Assembly: GCA_037074705.1 (NCBI GenBank)
Contig: CM073593.1
Coordinates: 100,401,738 to 100,465,737, forward strand
Origin: Zhengitettix transpicula
Taxonomy: Eukaryota > Arthropoda > Insecta > Orthoptera > Tetrigidae
Reading direction: 5' to 3'
Length of the DNA: 64,000 nt
Shown here: positions 10,654-22,916 of the stretch, in pieces
How positions within the stretch are numbered: the stretch's first letter is position 1
Layout of the letters: each line of letters starts with the position of its first letter
Made by a program: the position numbers and the translations under genes
The notes under the pieces: model-generated
Databases searched by the model: none
The model's input: only the letters and a program-made list of their open reading frames with translations
Told to the model about the DNA's origin: nothing

Positions 10654-12057
10654 TAGATAGATTATTATTATTTATATTATTAAAAACAGACGTTTAAAAT
10701 ATCCTTGCACGAGGATTATTAGTTTTTTTGCTCCTAACCTTGACCTGTTTTTTAAGACTGTTTTTATTTGTTAATTTAAAACGTACACAAACATATAATT
10801 AATCTTCCAAAGGTTAATTGTTTTTTGGGGGGGGAGGGTGGTGTTAGAATTGAAGACATAAGCATGTTGATAGAGCATGTAAAAATCACCTTTAAAAAAT
10901 TTTATAAAAAAGAAATCCTGAGGATGGCTAAGTGTGAATTAAAAGCAAAGTATAGGTCCGAAAAGATAGCAGAGTGGCAACAGTAACGCAGATAAGGAAC
11001 GTCTTTAAGACTACAGTTTATTTTTTATTTTTTTTGGAAAAGGGGAAATGAAGTCATTCCACAGAAACTAACACGATGGAATCAGAGCGATAAATCCGTC
11101 AAAATGGCGTTCCAGCTTGTTAGTGAGAAACCGAAAGGAAAAACTAATAGACACCCCCCCCCCCCCAACAAGTTCCTCGAGATTGAAAACTAATACTCAT
11201 TCGATGAAGATTTGCACTTCTCGGCAACGTTCCATGAAATTGAAGGCTCCTTAATTAGGATATCTTCTCCTCCATCTTGCGCTCATAAAACAAACGGCCG
11301 CTCCCAGATTAAGTCCAATTTACCTAAAACTGTTTGTTCGTTATTGTGAACTAGGTAGTGGTGTTGGTTTTTCTTTTTATTTCATCGGCAACACTAATTG
11401 ATTTTTCCCCCAACACTAATTGCATTCTGTTTGCATCCGTATTAGGTGGCTGGCAACGCGCGTAGCCTCCAACTTTAATTTGCTTTGATTGAAACTTATT
11501 AGCTGTGAATAATTCTTTACTGATCTCTAAAAGTGTTACACAAAGGACGTGACATGACCAAAAAATAAACTACCTTATAGCTTGAGAAAAAATTTTTTTT
11601 AAAGGGTCACTATTTTATACGATTTTGACCTACAGCGTCGACTACTGAGTGAGTGAGCAGCCTTTTTTTTTCGCAGCTGGAAAATTCCAGTAAATCTTAT
11701 TAATTTCTGTCACGCCAAATAAATCTTCACTTTACGGTATTGATATCTACTTGTTTCATTAGCAGACTTAGAAAACGACTTTACTGGCAAGTTGTCTAAT
11801 AAGGTAATTCCACTTAATACCTAACGTCCACCCTTTAAGTCCAGGAATGTTGAGAGATCAGTTAAAATTTATCTGCATTTATTTTTTTTCTCTCTCTCAA
11901 CAAACTTGTCTTTGTATAGACACAGCGCTAGTTTAATCTGTATTAAGGCCTGTTACTGCATTAATTTCCGTGTTTACTTATTTTTATTATTAAAATCGAT
12001 GTAGACTAGAGTCGAAAACATTTGCAAGGTAACATTACAGAGGGGGGAAAAGGGCGA
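10654..12057. other. Intronic sequence, unique, no gene seen
   Basis: AT-rich flank with G-rich (10828-10840) and C-rich (11152-11165) runs. The part at 11200-11500 is less AT-rich and contains TTAATTAGG, TTTAATTTGC and similar homeodomain-like cores. There is no repeat partner in the window. Confidence 0.4.
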
Positions 12058-12436
12058 TTTTTTAAAAAAATAAAAATGTTGACACTAATTCGGTGATCAT
12101 AGAAAATATTTAAAATAAAATTCCACTTTATAAGAGATGTAATGAAAGTAATAAAATGCCTATGACATTCTCGTGGGATATTTTTTGTTTTCCTTTGCCA
12201 GCTGTCTTCATGAAGTAACCAAACGGCTTCGTCTACTTCGTTGCTGGTCCAGTCGCACTAGTCCTTTATCGTTATTGATGCCACTCTTCCCCTGTTCCCC
12301 TCGTTTTCTCCTAAGTCTCCGTCTTTTTTCCGTGAATTAGGTATCTATCCGCGTGGAAGCGTCCACGGTGAACATAATGCCGTTGACCGCAGATCGCTAA
12401 CTGCAGCCGTTTAGGAGATATAGCCGCTTTTCTGTT
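12058..12436 (+). repeat. Repeat U, copy 1 (about 375 bp)
   Basis: It is closely similar to 18590-18963 over its whole length, from ACACTAATTCGGTGATCATAG to AGGAGATATAGCCGCTTTTCTG. Near its end it has GTCTATCCGCGTGGAAGCG and TAACTGCAGCCGTTTAGGAG, a blend that might be a structured RNA-derived tail. No coding frame is conserved between copies. Confidence 0.9.
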
Positions 12437-12479
12437 GTTTTTCTCAAATTTTCTTTTTATTCATCCAAATCTGCGTTTT

Positions 12480-12596
12480 TTTCTTCCAAATCTGCGTCTT
12501 TTCGCGTGAATTAGGTGTCTATCCGCATGGAAGCGGCCTCGCTCAACACAATGCGGTTGACCTTGGGTCGCTAACTGCAGCCGTTTAGGAGATATA
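12480..12596 (+). repeat. Partial tandem copy of the repeat U terminus
   Basis: Repeats the last ~110 bp of unit U (TGAATTAGGTGTCTATCCGC, CTGCAGCCGTTTAGGAGATA) directly after copy 1. It is divergent, for example CTCGCTCAACACAATGCGG in place of CACGGTGAACATAATGCCG. Confidence 0.85.
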
Positions 12597-14252
12597 CTAT
12601 CACTATTACTATACGTGTAAGCAAAACATATTTCTGTGCGCCCAAAACACGAGTGTTTTTTTCCCCTCGTTTTTATATTACGTTCTCCCACCGCGGAAAC
12701 AACGTCACCCCCTTTAGTAAATTTGTCTGAACGGTAAATTAGTTTCAAGCTTTACGAGAAATTATCAATTCCTGGGACGGAACTACTTTTTCTACAAATA
12801 CAAAACCATTATTTTGAAACGTCTGGAGGATTATAGAGACTGATACAGCTGAAATATTGTTTACCAATCTTCACATAAATTGATCAACAATAAACTTAAT
12901 TATCATGGATTTTTCATGGACCATAATATAGTACCTCTGAAAACTAACGCAACAGACATTTTTTTGAACCTTACTTTTGTGTTACGGGGGGTGAGTGACG
13001 AGTCTGAACAATTTCTTGGAGACTAATTCAATTTCCATTAGCGTCGTGAAATAGTGTAGGCGTTATTCCTTCCTCCACCGGAGGAGGCTGCTGGTTATTG
13101 ATTCTAATTGGTCCATTACTACCTCTACAGCAGTCGGATGAGAATGCGACCCAATTAGACGTGTGGCTGACCTGTAGGGGGCTGCATTATCACCCTTCGC
13201 GCCATTAGTCCGCCACCTTTCTAATTGGGCAGTCTCTCGCAGGCGCAGTAATTAATGCAGAGTAGGGAAACTCGTCGTCTGACGCATATTGCGCGTTTGT
13301 ATGCAAGTTTCCAACCGTGCATCACCATACATGAATAACACATAAATTACCATCGGCGTTGTCCTGAAATTACAGGCCGCGATTATCCCGAAAGGAATGG
13401 ACAATATCGACTGTATATCCTCACCCTTCAGGTTCATTACCCCAGCTTTTATCTCAGGAGGATTCTTTGCTTGCACAAATTGCTGCAAAAATTTCCACAC
13501 AATTACTTTCAGATTAAATGAACCTTTGAGGTTCATTTCATAGCAGTTGTACTGGAAATAACATAATAAAACTTAGCTATGATTTTCCAGTAGTTTATTT
13601 CACAATTGCACATAATCCTTAAGACACTAAAATAAATTAGAAAAGATGTTTTACAACCCTGACATAGATGAATAGCAAACAACATGAAATTAATTTACAT
13701 TAAAATTGGTAAATACTGGGTCAAGCTTACTAAACAAAAACGAGGATTAATTTCGTTCGATTCAACATAAAAAAAACAACTGAGTTACTGTCCTTTTAAG
13801 AGTAACACGAAATTTGAAACAAAATAAACAAATAGAAGTTGCCAATAAACAGACAGAATAAGGTATTACAATAAATACAATTCAACTTTTATCAATACGT
13901 GATAAAACGGAAAATGGCGAAGTAGGAGCGCAGGTTAAAATTAATATTACGTAAAAGATGGAGAGTTGTTAAAACTATCGCATTCTTCAATTCTCAAAAT
14001 ATGATTAGAAGAAGCGCATTAAATGATTTGTTTTTCTTTGTATAATTTAGTTACATCTCATTATAGAGCTACAGAATCCCTATTATTATTATTATTATTA
14101 TGAATAAATGTACATAGCGACCAAGAGCTGTTAATAGTCATTAACTTACCATACAATTTAAAATTAAGTTTCAGACAGAAAAACAACTTCTACTTATCTA
14201 TAGCAGCTGTTTACTGTTATTAAATACTAATACTGTGGAGAAACATATGGTA
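12597..14252. other. Intronic sequence; GC-richer island at 13010-13300
   Basis: No repeat partner or gene was found. The island at about 13010-13300 carries several ATTGG/CCAATTAG and TAATTAAT cores and a GGAGGAGG patch, so it is a possible regulatory block. The remainder, including (ATT)n at 14081-14101, is AT-rich and featureless. Confidence 0.35.
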
Positions 14253-14254
14253 CT

Positions 14255-14790
14255 TCATACAAGGGCCTGCGAGGGCTATTCTCTCGCAGGCAGTACCTTG
14301 TAGGAGAGACACGAAGGGGCTACCTTTGGGGATGCCTTTTCCTCTCCGTTTTTGAACTAAGGTTCCCACAAGCCGAGGCACCTCGGCCTGTTCTGAGAGG
14401 TGTATGTTCCGGGGTCACAGACCTTGGGCATACGGTAAGAGTTGTCCGCTATTCCCGTTGGAATAGTCGGCCAGCTGCCTCCTAAACTGGTCGAGGCACG
14501 GAGAAGGTAATGCTGCGTCCCCACAGAAAACTCCTCCCCCGCTATCAGAAGGGCGTGGGACCAGTACTCAATGCCCGACCTACCTGATGCAGGTTTTCTA
14601 GGGTTTTCCCTGCATTTCTTTAAGCGAATGCCAGGTAGGATCCTTAAAATACAGCCCGGGGGCCCTAGTTAACCTTTGGCTACCTTCCTCTACCCTTACG
14701 CATCCCCCCCTTTCAAATTCCTTCCTATGTTATTAAAGGGGAATTGCCACCATGTGGATTACCCTCATGTAGCCTGTTGCCGTAAAAAAT
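14255..14790 (+). repeat. Repeat R, copy 1 (about 525 bp, GC-rich)
   Basis: One of four copies (others at 36984-37515, 47555-47760, 52318-52735). It opens with a perfect 8-bp-stem hairpin (CCTGCGAG at 14266-14273, CTCGCAGG at 14283-14290). It then has GCTACCTTTGGGGATGCC, ACCTACCTGATGCAGG and a 3' part with GGAATTGCCACCATGTGG. On the strand opposite to this orientation, copies 1 and 2 share a frame with DPGTYTSQNRPRCLGLWEP ending in a stop. It may be the remnant tail of a retroelement; the class is unknown. Confidence 0.85.
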
Positions 14791-15479
14791 GGTACTTCAT
14801 TCTTTTTTTCAAGAAAAACTAAACAAACGCCTAACAATAATTTAAATTAAATTGTTTAAGTTTCTTTCAAAATTTCTCGGTTGTAATTTGAGATTATTTT
14901 CGTCCGCCGTATTGAATTAATTGGGAAAATAAAACTGGCTTGGATTTAACAGACATTAAAGTATTTTAATTATATAAGATTAATAGAACCTGTTATGCTT
15001 TTAATTTGAAGCAGTTTCAGGTGTTTACTTTACGAAGATATATTTTTTTTAATTTTAACCTTTCGAAACAAACCCGCGTAATTATTAATGACAAAAAATT
15101 TTTTATCATCGGGTCTTACGTTCAAATAAATAATACACCGTATTTATGTATGTTTTAATTAATAATATTCTGCCCCCTTGAGGGTTGCGTGTAATTTTTT
15201 GTTCCATATCTGTAACATTTTCTTGTAGTCAGGGCAGCGATTGAGCTGTAATGCGGGTGAGTGTCCTCCCCTGCTGACACTATCTGGCCAGAACTCTGTC
15301 TGCATGGCTCATTACCACCAAGTCCCCCGATAAGGATGGGGCTTCAAATGCGCGTCCCTGTAATTGGGGGGGACCTCACAAAAACTTGCTCCAGGCCTTC
15401 TGATCATTTTATTATGGCGCCAGGACACTAACCCTCATCATCATCCGTGGACATGTTACAAATATCAGTGTCGCATGCG

Positions 15480-15579
15480 GGTTTCTCTCTCTTCCTCTCT
15501 CTCAGTGAGTCTCTCTCTCTCTCTCTCTCTGTGAGTATCTCTCTCTCTCTCTCTGTGAGTATCTCTCTCTCTCTGTGAG

Positions 15580-15665
<86 letters not shown>

Positions 15666-15939
15666 AGTGTCTCTGACCTTGTGAGTATCTCTCGCTCTCT
15701 GAGTGTGAGTGTCTCTCTCTCTATGAGTGTCTCTTTCTCTCTCTGTGGGTGTCTCTCTTTCTCTGTGAGTGTCTCTGTCTCTGTGAGTATCTCTCTCTCT
15801 CTCTGTGTGAGTGTCTCTCTCTCTATGAGTGTCTCTCTCTCTCTGTGAGAGTCTCTCTCTCTGTGAGTCTCTCTCTCTGTGAGTCTCCCTCTCTGTGAGT
15901 CTCTCTCTGTCTGTGAGTCTCTCTCTCTCTCTCTGTGAG

Positions 15940-15989
<50 letters not shown>

Positions 15990-16512
15990 AGTGTCTCTGA
16001 CTCTGTGAGTATCTCTCGCTCTCTGAGTGTGAGTGTCTCTCTCTCTATGAGTGTCTCTTTCTCTCTCTGTGGGTGTCTCTCTTTCTCTGTGAGTGTCTCT
16101 GTCTCTGTGAGTATCTCTCTCTCTCTCTCTGTGTGAGTGTCTCTCTCTCTATGAGTGTCTCTCTCTCTCTCTGTGAGAGTCTCTCTCTCTGTGAGTCTCT
16201 CTCTCTCTGTGAGTCTCCCTCTCTGTGAGTCTCTCTCTGTCTGTGAGTCTCTCTCTCTCTCTCTGTGAGTCTCTCTCTCTGTGAGTCACTCTCTCTGTGA
16301 GTCTCTCTCTCTGTAAGTCTCTCTCTCTGTGAGTCTCTCTCTCTGTGAGTCACTCTCTCTGTGAGTCTCTCTCTCTGTAAGTCTCTCTCTCTGTGAGTCT
16401 CTCTCTCTGTGAGTCTCTCTCTCTCTCTGTGAGTCTCTCTCTCTCTCTGTGAGTCTCTCTCTCTCTGAGGGTCTCTCTTTCTCTGAAGGTCTCTCTCTCT
16501 CTCTCTCTGGCC
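15480..16512. repeat. Long CT/GT-rich microsatellite with higher-order duplication
   Basis: About 1 kb of (CT)n interrupted by GTGAGT. Within it, a block of about 280 bp at 15676-15940 recurs at 16000-16260, with landmark TCTCTCGCTCTCTGAGTGTG at about 15688 and 16011. The locus therefore expanded by duplication of a compound unit as well as by slippage. Long frames of alternating Arg/Glu or Ser/Leu type arise here purely from the repeat. Confidence 0.95.
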
Positions 16513-16936
16513 TCAGTGTAACATTACAACGTCACTAAATTACGTCACAGCCGGATTTAGTTCCTGAAAATATGTCAGTAATTTTGGCGTTTGAGAACGA
16601 AGTTAATCCTCATTTAAAAATTAATCCTTTTAGTTGAATTTATTTTGTCTGATAACAAATTCAAAATATCAACTGAACAAAACGATCCTTGGCGCCAACA
16701 ATCTAGCGAAGAAGCTCCGTCACCAAATCCTCTTTTCCCCCCAGCGACAACATTTTCGCCAGTGATAATCATTATGCACGCAGCAAAGAGAAACACAATT
16801 TCAAAGAGTGTTCATTACAAAGTATATATCTTCAAATACTCACGACAGAGAAACTCTGGTATTTTTTTATCAGCTGCTAAAAAATATTCGTGCAAATTTT
16901 GAGAGTTCAATTTATTAGAGTTTTGGATCAGATGAC

Positions 16937-17085
16937 TAAAAAAACAACTGATCAGTGGAGTTGTGTTTCTCTAGGCTCTTCTTAGCACCTGACGAAAGGA
17001 ACAAAGATCCCAGAAACGTTGTGTGGTATTTATATTACCCCTTTTTTGTTTGTATTGGCTATCTTTCTTATTCAACATTTTCTAT
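16937..17085 (+). repeat. Foldback repeat family A, middle plus right arm
   Basis: It contains the CAGTGGAGTTGTGTTTCTCTAGG middle, CACCTGACGAAAGGAACAAA, CAGAAACGTTGTGTGG and TTGGCTATCTTTCTTATTC. It directly abuts repeat V (17113). Confidence 0.85.
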
Positions 17086-17112
17086 CAGACGTAAATTTTT
17101 CATTTTTTCACT

Positions 17113-17430
17113 TATTAAGTAGACCCACCTTTTAAATTATTTTAAATATTTGTGAAGACTCTGATCCAGAGATTTGTGTAAAAAACCTGTTTTTTAAAAT
17201 ACTGGTATGTCCATATTTGCGACCTTCCAGGAGCCAGACATTTCTTCGAACGTCCTTTTCATGCTTTTAAGTGAATCTCAAACACACATCATGCGGCCGC
17301 CGGTATTTATCTGCAGATGTCTCCCTCGGCCATGCCGTTTCACTACATAAAATTTCCAGTAAACGTCGTCGTAGAAGTCAAAAAAACACGAGAATTGAGC
17401 CGTCAGCTTGTGATAATTTACAGAAAATTG
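17113..17430 (+). repeat. Repeat V, copy 1 (about 315 bp)
   Basis: Near-identical to 18964-19280, from TTATTAAGTAGACCCACC to TTGTGATAATTTACAGAAAA. At 18.6-19.3 kb, V follows U directly, so this is probably the second half of a larger U+V element. Like the other copy it is bounded by a family A foldback. Confidence 0.9.
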
Positions 17431-18589
17431 GTGGACGAGTAGAAGTCGTATTAGTCACATGCAATTTTTCGTAACCTTTTTTTTGTAAACTCTGGTAGGG
17501 GGAAAATTAGAGGAAAATAAAATGTTGCCCTATAACGTTAGTTCGTGTAAAAAAAAACAACCAGAATCTCGCATGTCGGTGTCGTCTAAAGAGTGCCAGA
17601 TGATTAAGTGGCTGGCTGGAGAATGAGCCAGGAGGAGGCTGGAGAAGAGGGGGAGGGGGGGGGGGGGCGACCGAGGTTGTGTCTTCAAAACTAATTAACC
17701 AAACTATTAAGCTACTGTGCGGACACCTTAATTATTTCGTACCGTCGTTTATTTTACTTCATTTTCGGCTGCTTCTCTTTATCTGGTCACGGCGATATAT
17801 ATATATATATATTTTTTTTAATTTTCTTTTGTCTCCCCTAATTACTTTGGTCCTAAAATACCAACGGAGACCCCCCTATTCGTAATTAATAGAAACATAT
17901 TACAAAGGATCGGTAATTAAGTAATTGACATTAAATAATGTATTATATCTTTGATGAAAATAGTAATTAATATTGCAGATTACAATTTTAAAGGGAAAGC
18001 AAGGGCGATTGGCCTAATTGATACGATACGCTGCCTCTCCTCGTGTGTTTTTGTTTTGTTTTGTTTGCTTTCCCTCTTACGGCGACCGACCGACGGCTGC
18101 TGTTAAAGTCCGTGTGTAAATGGTTTTCGCTTTATGGCAATATTACATTAATAGATGCCTTCGCGATAGTAATCGAGAGAGAGTATTCAAGCATGGCGTA
18201 AACTGGACAAGTCTTCCACGGTCGTCGCTCAGCACCGTAAAAGAAGAATAACAACGAGATTTCAGGCTTTGATTCCATATTCCATTTACCAGTTGATTCA
18301 GAGGCAATTTCTTGTCTTTCATGACGAAATTTAAGATTAAAAATATCCTCGAATATTTAATAATACTGTAAATTTTACTGTCAATTAAGAACAGCACAAC
18401 AGTTATTTTATTTTTTTAAAAAAACATCAAGTACATATGTATGTGTGTGTGTGTGTATTAAATCAGCTGGAAAAAATTTTCATTATTTTTTTAAAAGAAG
18501 AAATTAGCATATATTCAACAAAAGTTCAATAAAACTAACTCGTTAAAGTTTTTTTTATTCAAACAAAATTTCTCTTAATTGGATTAGTA
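17431..18589. other. Intronic sequence, mostly unique
   Basis: Holds a poly-G run (about 17650-17667), a (TA)n tract (17794-17810), a (TG)n tract (18442-18457) and a mixed-GC block at 17560-18200 with many AATTAATTA-type cores. No exon or repeat partner was identified. Confidence 0.4.
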
Positions 18590-19280
18590 CGATTTTTTAA
18601 AAATAAAAATATAAACATTAATTCGGTGATCATAGAAAATATTTAAAATAAAATTCCACTTTATAAGCTATGTAATGAAAGTAATAAAATGCCTATGGCA
18701 TTCTTGTGGGGGATATTTTTCCTTTGCCAGCTGTCTTCATGAAGTAGCCAAACGGCTTCGTCTACTTCGTTGCTGGTCCAGTCGCGCTAGTCCTTTATCC
18801 GTATTGTTGCCACTATTTCCTTGTTTCCCTCATTTTCTCCCAAGTGTCAGTCTTTTTGCGTGAAGTAGGTGTCTATCCGCGTGGAAGCGGCCACGGTGAA
18901 CACAATGCCGTTGACCGCAGATCGCTAACTGCAGCCGTTTAGGAGATATAGCCGCTTTTCTGTTATTAAGTAGACCCACCTTTTAAATTATTTTAAATAT
19001 TTGTGAAGACTTTGATCCAGAGATTTGTAAGTAAAAAACCTGTTTTTTGAAATTCTCGTGTATCCATATTTGCGACCGTCCAGGAGCCAGACATTTTTTC
19101 GAACGTCCTTTTCATGCTCTTATGTGAATCTCAAACACACATCATGCGGCCGCCGGTATTTATCTGCTGATGTCTCCCTCGGCCATGCCGTTTCACTACA
19201 CAAAATTCCAGTAAACGTCGTCGTAGAAGTCAAATAACACAAGAATTGAGCTGTCAGTTTGTGATAACTTATAGAAAATA
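18590..19280 (+). repeat. Composite repeat U+V (full-length form)
   Basis: Repeat U (18590-18963) runs straight into repeat V (18964-19280). U occurs alone at 12058-12436 and V alone at 17113-17430. This order suggests that U+V is the original element and the others are fragments, or that V was joined to U here by recombination. Confidence 0.8.
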
Positions 19281-19281
19281 A

Positions 19282-19535
19282 TGAATAATAAGAAAGATAG
19301 CCAATTCAGACAAGAAAAAAAAGTGATAATATAAATACCACACAACGGTTCTGGGATCCTTGTCCCTCCTTTCGTCAGGTGCGAAGAAGAGCCTAGAGCG
19401 ACACAACTGCACTAGTCAGTTGAGAAAACTCAAAACCTGAGGAAAGGAGGAACAAGGATCCCAGAAACGTTGTGTGGTATTTATATTATCACTTTCTTTT
19501 CTCTGAATTGGCTGTCTTTCTTATTATTCATTATA
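19282..19535. repeat. Foldback family A, head-to-head arms
   Basis: A minus-strand arm plus middle (AATAAGAAAGATAGCCAATT to GCACTAGTCAGTTGA, 19290-19425) is followed by a plus-strand right arm (CTGAGGAAAGG to TCTTTCTTATTATTCATTA, 19437-19535). The result is a palindrome of about 95-bp arms, the foldback organisation with the middle oriented opposite to the 35702 copy. Confidence 0.9.
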
Positions 19536-20369
19536 GAATGCAGTTAACTAGGCCGGATAAATAATCAAAATTCGGTAAACTCTAATCAGAGGCGAAAAAA
19601 AAAACCTTTCCGCCAAGTTACAGATTAGTTTTCTGTTTCCATCTTATGACGGTCATTTTAATTCCTAAATATGTCTTATCTTGTATAAAAATATTTTCAC
19701 TGGACTTAGATTTTTTTTTAAAATAGGTTGATAGACTTTCAGTAGTGTCAAGAAATTACTTGAGACCTTTCAATTTGCCATCTTAAAGAAAATTTTAATT
19801 ATATTTGCTTGTATTATTTTTTTATATATGAAAAAATTACTGAACCTAGCGTTCAGAATCCTTTCAGTGCACATTTCCCAGGCTCGATATTCTCAAATGA
19901 TGAGCCTTTACTTTCTCTCAAGCACGTGCGTACGTGTATGCGTTTATTTGCGTGTTTGCTTCCGAATGTCGAAGTGTTGGCAACAGTGTCTATCCAAAGG
20001 GCTGCAATTACCACAGAGCGCCGCTTTTATCTGACCATCGCGGCTCGGGCACGGGGTAGGTAGGTTCGGGCCGTGAGAAAAGGCGAGGTGATGCTTGGCT
20101 GCCCACCACACACCGTCTTAGCTTCTGCGAACCTCACCACGCAACAATCAACACGAACTCGACACATCCTCAACACGTCATTACGCAGCTGCGTGTCCGC
20201 TACGACTCTTTTGTTGATTTTGAAGTCATAATATATTTTTGAGTCGTAAATTGAAGTGGACGTGTATTTTTTTAAGAGAGAACGACGACAGTATAAAAGC
20301 AGAAAACAACCTTAATTCATGGAGCTTAATTTGTGTGTCACTGAACCAACACTCATTTTTATTTTTCTA
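19536..20369. other. Intronic sequence, no gene recognised
   Basis: AT-rich to 19900, then a less AT-rich single-copy block (19900-20210) with GGTAGGTAGG and CACGT-type cores. The overlapping short frames in three registers show no domain. Confidence 0.4.
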
Positions 20370-21124
20370 CTAGCCTTGGTGCCCGGCGTTGCCCGTGTAT
20401 TTATTTATATAAATCCGAAACATTATTTAATTCTATATTAATCTTTAGTCAAGAAGTGATTTAACCTAAATGTAACTGTTCTTAGTTCCGTACATCCTTT
20501 AGACCAATAGTACATTAATTGAACAGCTGTAAAATACATTGAATTTTATTGCACCAGTCGCTACAAACATCCCTACGAATTTCTTGTTAAATATACTCCT
20601 TGAACATTGCAGGATATTATTGCCCCTCAGTCCTCAGACATTACGAAAGATTAAATTGATGAAATTCTTAGCTAGATTCACAATGTAAACAAATAGTCGC
20701 CATATTGGAGTCACTAAAATGGCCCGAAAATAAACTTACATTTTCCACAAGGTTCCTAAAGTACTTCGTATTGTTTTTTATTATCATTCGATGGCGTATT
20801 ACTGGATAAAATTATACTTTTTATTCAATTCAAATATTTCTGTTTATTTCATTACGGAAAAAGGAACGATTTCCCTTGTTCGTCGCGTAGTAACGTCACT
20901 CAATAGCGTGACGGCACGGCCTATGGGCGCACATTTATTTACCTCGAAATTATCAGCTTTTTTTATTATAATTCTTTCCACCTTTATGCTAGGGGAGGTT
21001 TTAGCCCCAACAGAACCGTTCCTTGAGTTTTTAAGAATACGTGTACCATGTTTCGTTGCGCTCTGTCCACGCGTTTAATTTTTTATAGAAATTAACGTTA
21101 ATACATCATTTTTTATTATATAGA
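20370..21124 (-). mobile_element. Non-autonomous Helitron, family 2, copy 1
   Basis: The minus-strand 5' end is TCTATATAATAAAAAATGATG and the 3' end is GGGCACCAAGGCTAG. It is flanked by A and T on the insertion strand as expected. About 755 bp, with no Rep/helicase coding. It shares its interior (AATATGGCGACTATTTG and its complement) with 53536-54314 on the other strand, but differs from family 1 outside the termini. Confidence 0.88.
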
Positions 21125-22750
21125 TTTATTTTTTCCGTAATTCATATGTGTAATAAATACGAGACGTCATCTACATGAATTTAATTTATAAATAATAATA
21201 AAAACAAACTACGTTTTTTTTTAAAATAACTGTCTACTTCCCATATCAGGCGTTTCCTATTTTTTGTTGTTGTATTTAATGATGCAGCCAAAAATTAAGG
21301 TACGGAAAACTAAAAAAAAGTAATTAATGATGATTGCCTACGACGAGATAAAAATAACCAAAAACAGTGTCGACTACAAAATAAATGCTTATCGCGTTCG
21401 CCCAAAAAAGAAGAAAAAAACACGAAAGTATGCTTCCTTGCAGTACACACACACCTCGACTACTAGTTGACAGACTTCGGTGTTACGAATTGAACTTCGT
21501 CGAACTTCTAAAATGTGTTTTCTTGTTCAGTCAAAAACCCGGTTGAACTCCGAGAACAATATATTGAGCTCTAAAAATTACTTTTGTCCCCTTGAATAGG
21601 CTTGGATTCGAGTTTTTTTTAAAAAAACAGCTATATTATTGTTAACAAGCATTTAAGATTGACGTGTTCCTTCCGTACTGACCCGAGTTTACCCGACCGC
21701 CAACTCTGGTAAATGCCTAACATAATCACATATTGGATACGCCTGTAAGTCACAGAATAGGGTAACAGAAGAAGTAAATTAATGTGTGAAGGGTTTTGGA
21801 GAACGCCACACAAGAAGGGACAACCAAGCAGAGGGGCCTGTCATCTGCCGGGGAAAGGACTTCCTTGAGGAACTCAGGGGAAGGGTTTGCTCGCCATCTG
21901 GCTTCCGCGTCACATTCTTATCTGCCTTTGTTCTCTCTCGAGCAGAACTCCTTATGTCAGCTGTAATTATCATATTATTGGCTCCATGCTTGGCCGGGGC
22001 CACTTTCTTTGCAGTTCCCTCAAGGGTGTCATGCTTCAGGAAACCTACTTCTTGGGAAAGCCGCTAACCGAATAATGTATCTAACATATGTTCTCAACGG
22101 TTAACTGGTCTTCGAGCTCATTGCTGAGAACCGTCCAGGGCCCGGTGCTTTGTAAACTACAAAAAAAAGAACAAGTAATGGGTCCTCTAAATAAACACTT
22201 CATTAACAATGGTAATAAAATCAATGTTATTATAGCTAACGCTTTTCATAGTTCATCAGGTCAGTGTCTTTGCCTCGCGTGACGTAGGTCCCAGAGACAT
22301 GGTTGCTTTGTCCACCGTGCTCAGTGGAGACTCAAGGAAAATCGACACACTAAGCCAATACCAACATGTGTCATGTAAGATCCCAGTATGTGGCAGCCGC
22401 CTCGTCGGTCTTCTAAGCCTAGTCACGTATCATCAATGTAGGAGAAAATGTTCTCCTTTTGGTCGTGTTTCTAATTTACCGTCTACATATAATCGGGTTT
22501 TCCTCTACGTTATTTCAGTTTTACTGATCCGATTAATAATGTAACAACCGATTTTCCCATACAACTCCCCTGTTTTTTGCTATTTCTTCATTTAGTTGTG
22601 TTACATTTTCATAAATGTAATGCTGTTAATTATATATTTAATTAAACATAAATCTCAATCACGTTACTGATTCTTTGCAATTAAATTTACCGATATCCTA
22701 AAAAATCCTCGACATCTAAATCCGTAAAACTTATAAAAATAAAAAAAAAC
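21125..22750. other. Intronic sequence; unique block near 21780-22550
   Basis: Less AT-rich at 21780-22550 with no repeat partner. Frames of 60-93 residues overlap on both strands and lack domains, so they are not called genes. Confidence 0.4.
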
Positions 22751-22751
22751 A

Positions 22752-22905
22752 TTTTATGACCTTATACAGACACTTTTTTTATTTATTTTCATAATTATTA
22801 TGACGACGTTGGTCAATACCTAAAGAAGATACAAACAGGTATCGAAACGTCGTCGTAATATATAAAAAAAGAAAAAAAAGTGTCTGTGTACGGTCATAAA
22901 CTGAA
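22752..22905. repeat. Foldback element, CGTCGT family, copy 1
   Basis: The outer arms TTTTATGACCTTATACAGACAC and GTGTCTGTGTACGGTCATAA are inverted. Internally GACGACGTTGG faces TATCGAAACGTCGTCG, with ACCTAAAGAAG between. Related to 27290-27435. Confidence 0.8.
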
Positions 22906-22916
22906 TTTATTTTATG

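Noticed and set aside
15663..16353. Long alternating Ser/Leu and Arg/Glu/Thr/His frames in the CT tract
   Set aside because: Pure consequence of (CT)n and GTGAGT repeats; open in several frames and both strands.
20040..20180. Possible tRNA or structured RNA in GC-rich text
   Set aside because: No TTCGANNC B box in the right place and no cloverleaf could be drawn. No tRNA found anywhere in the window.
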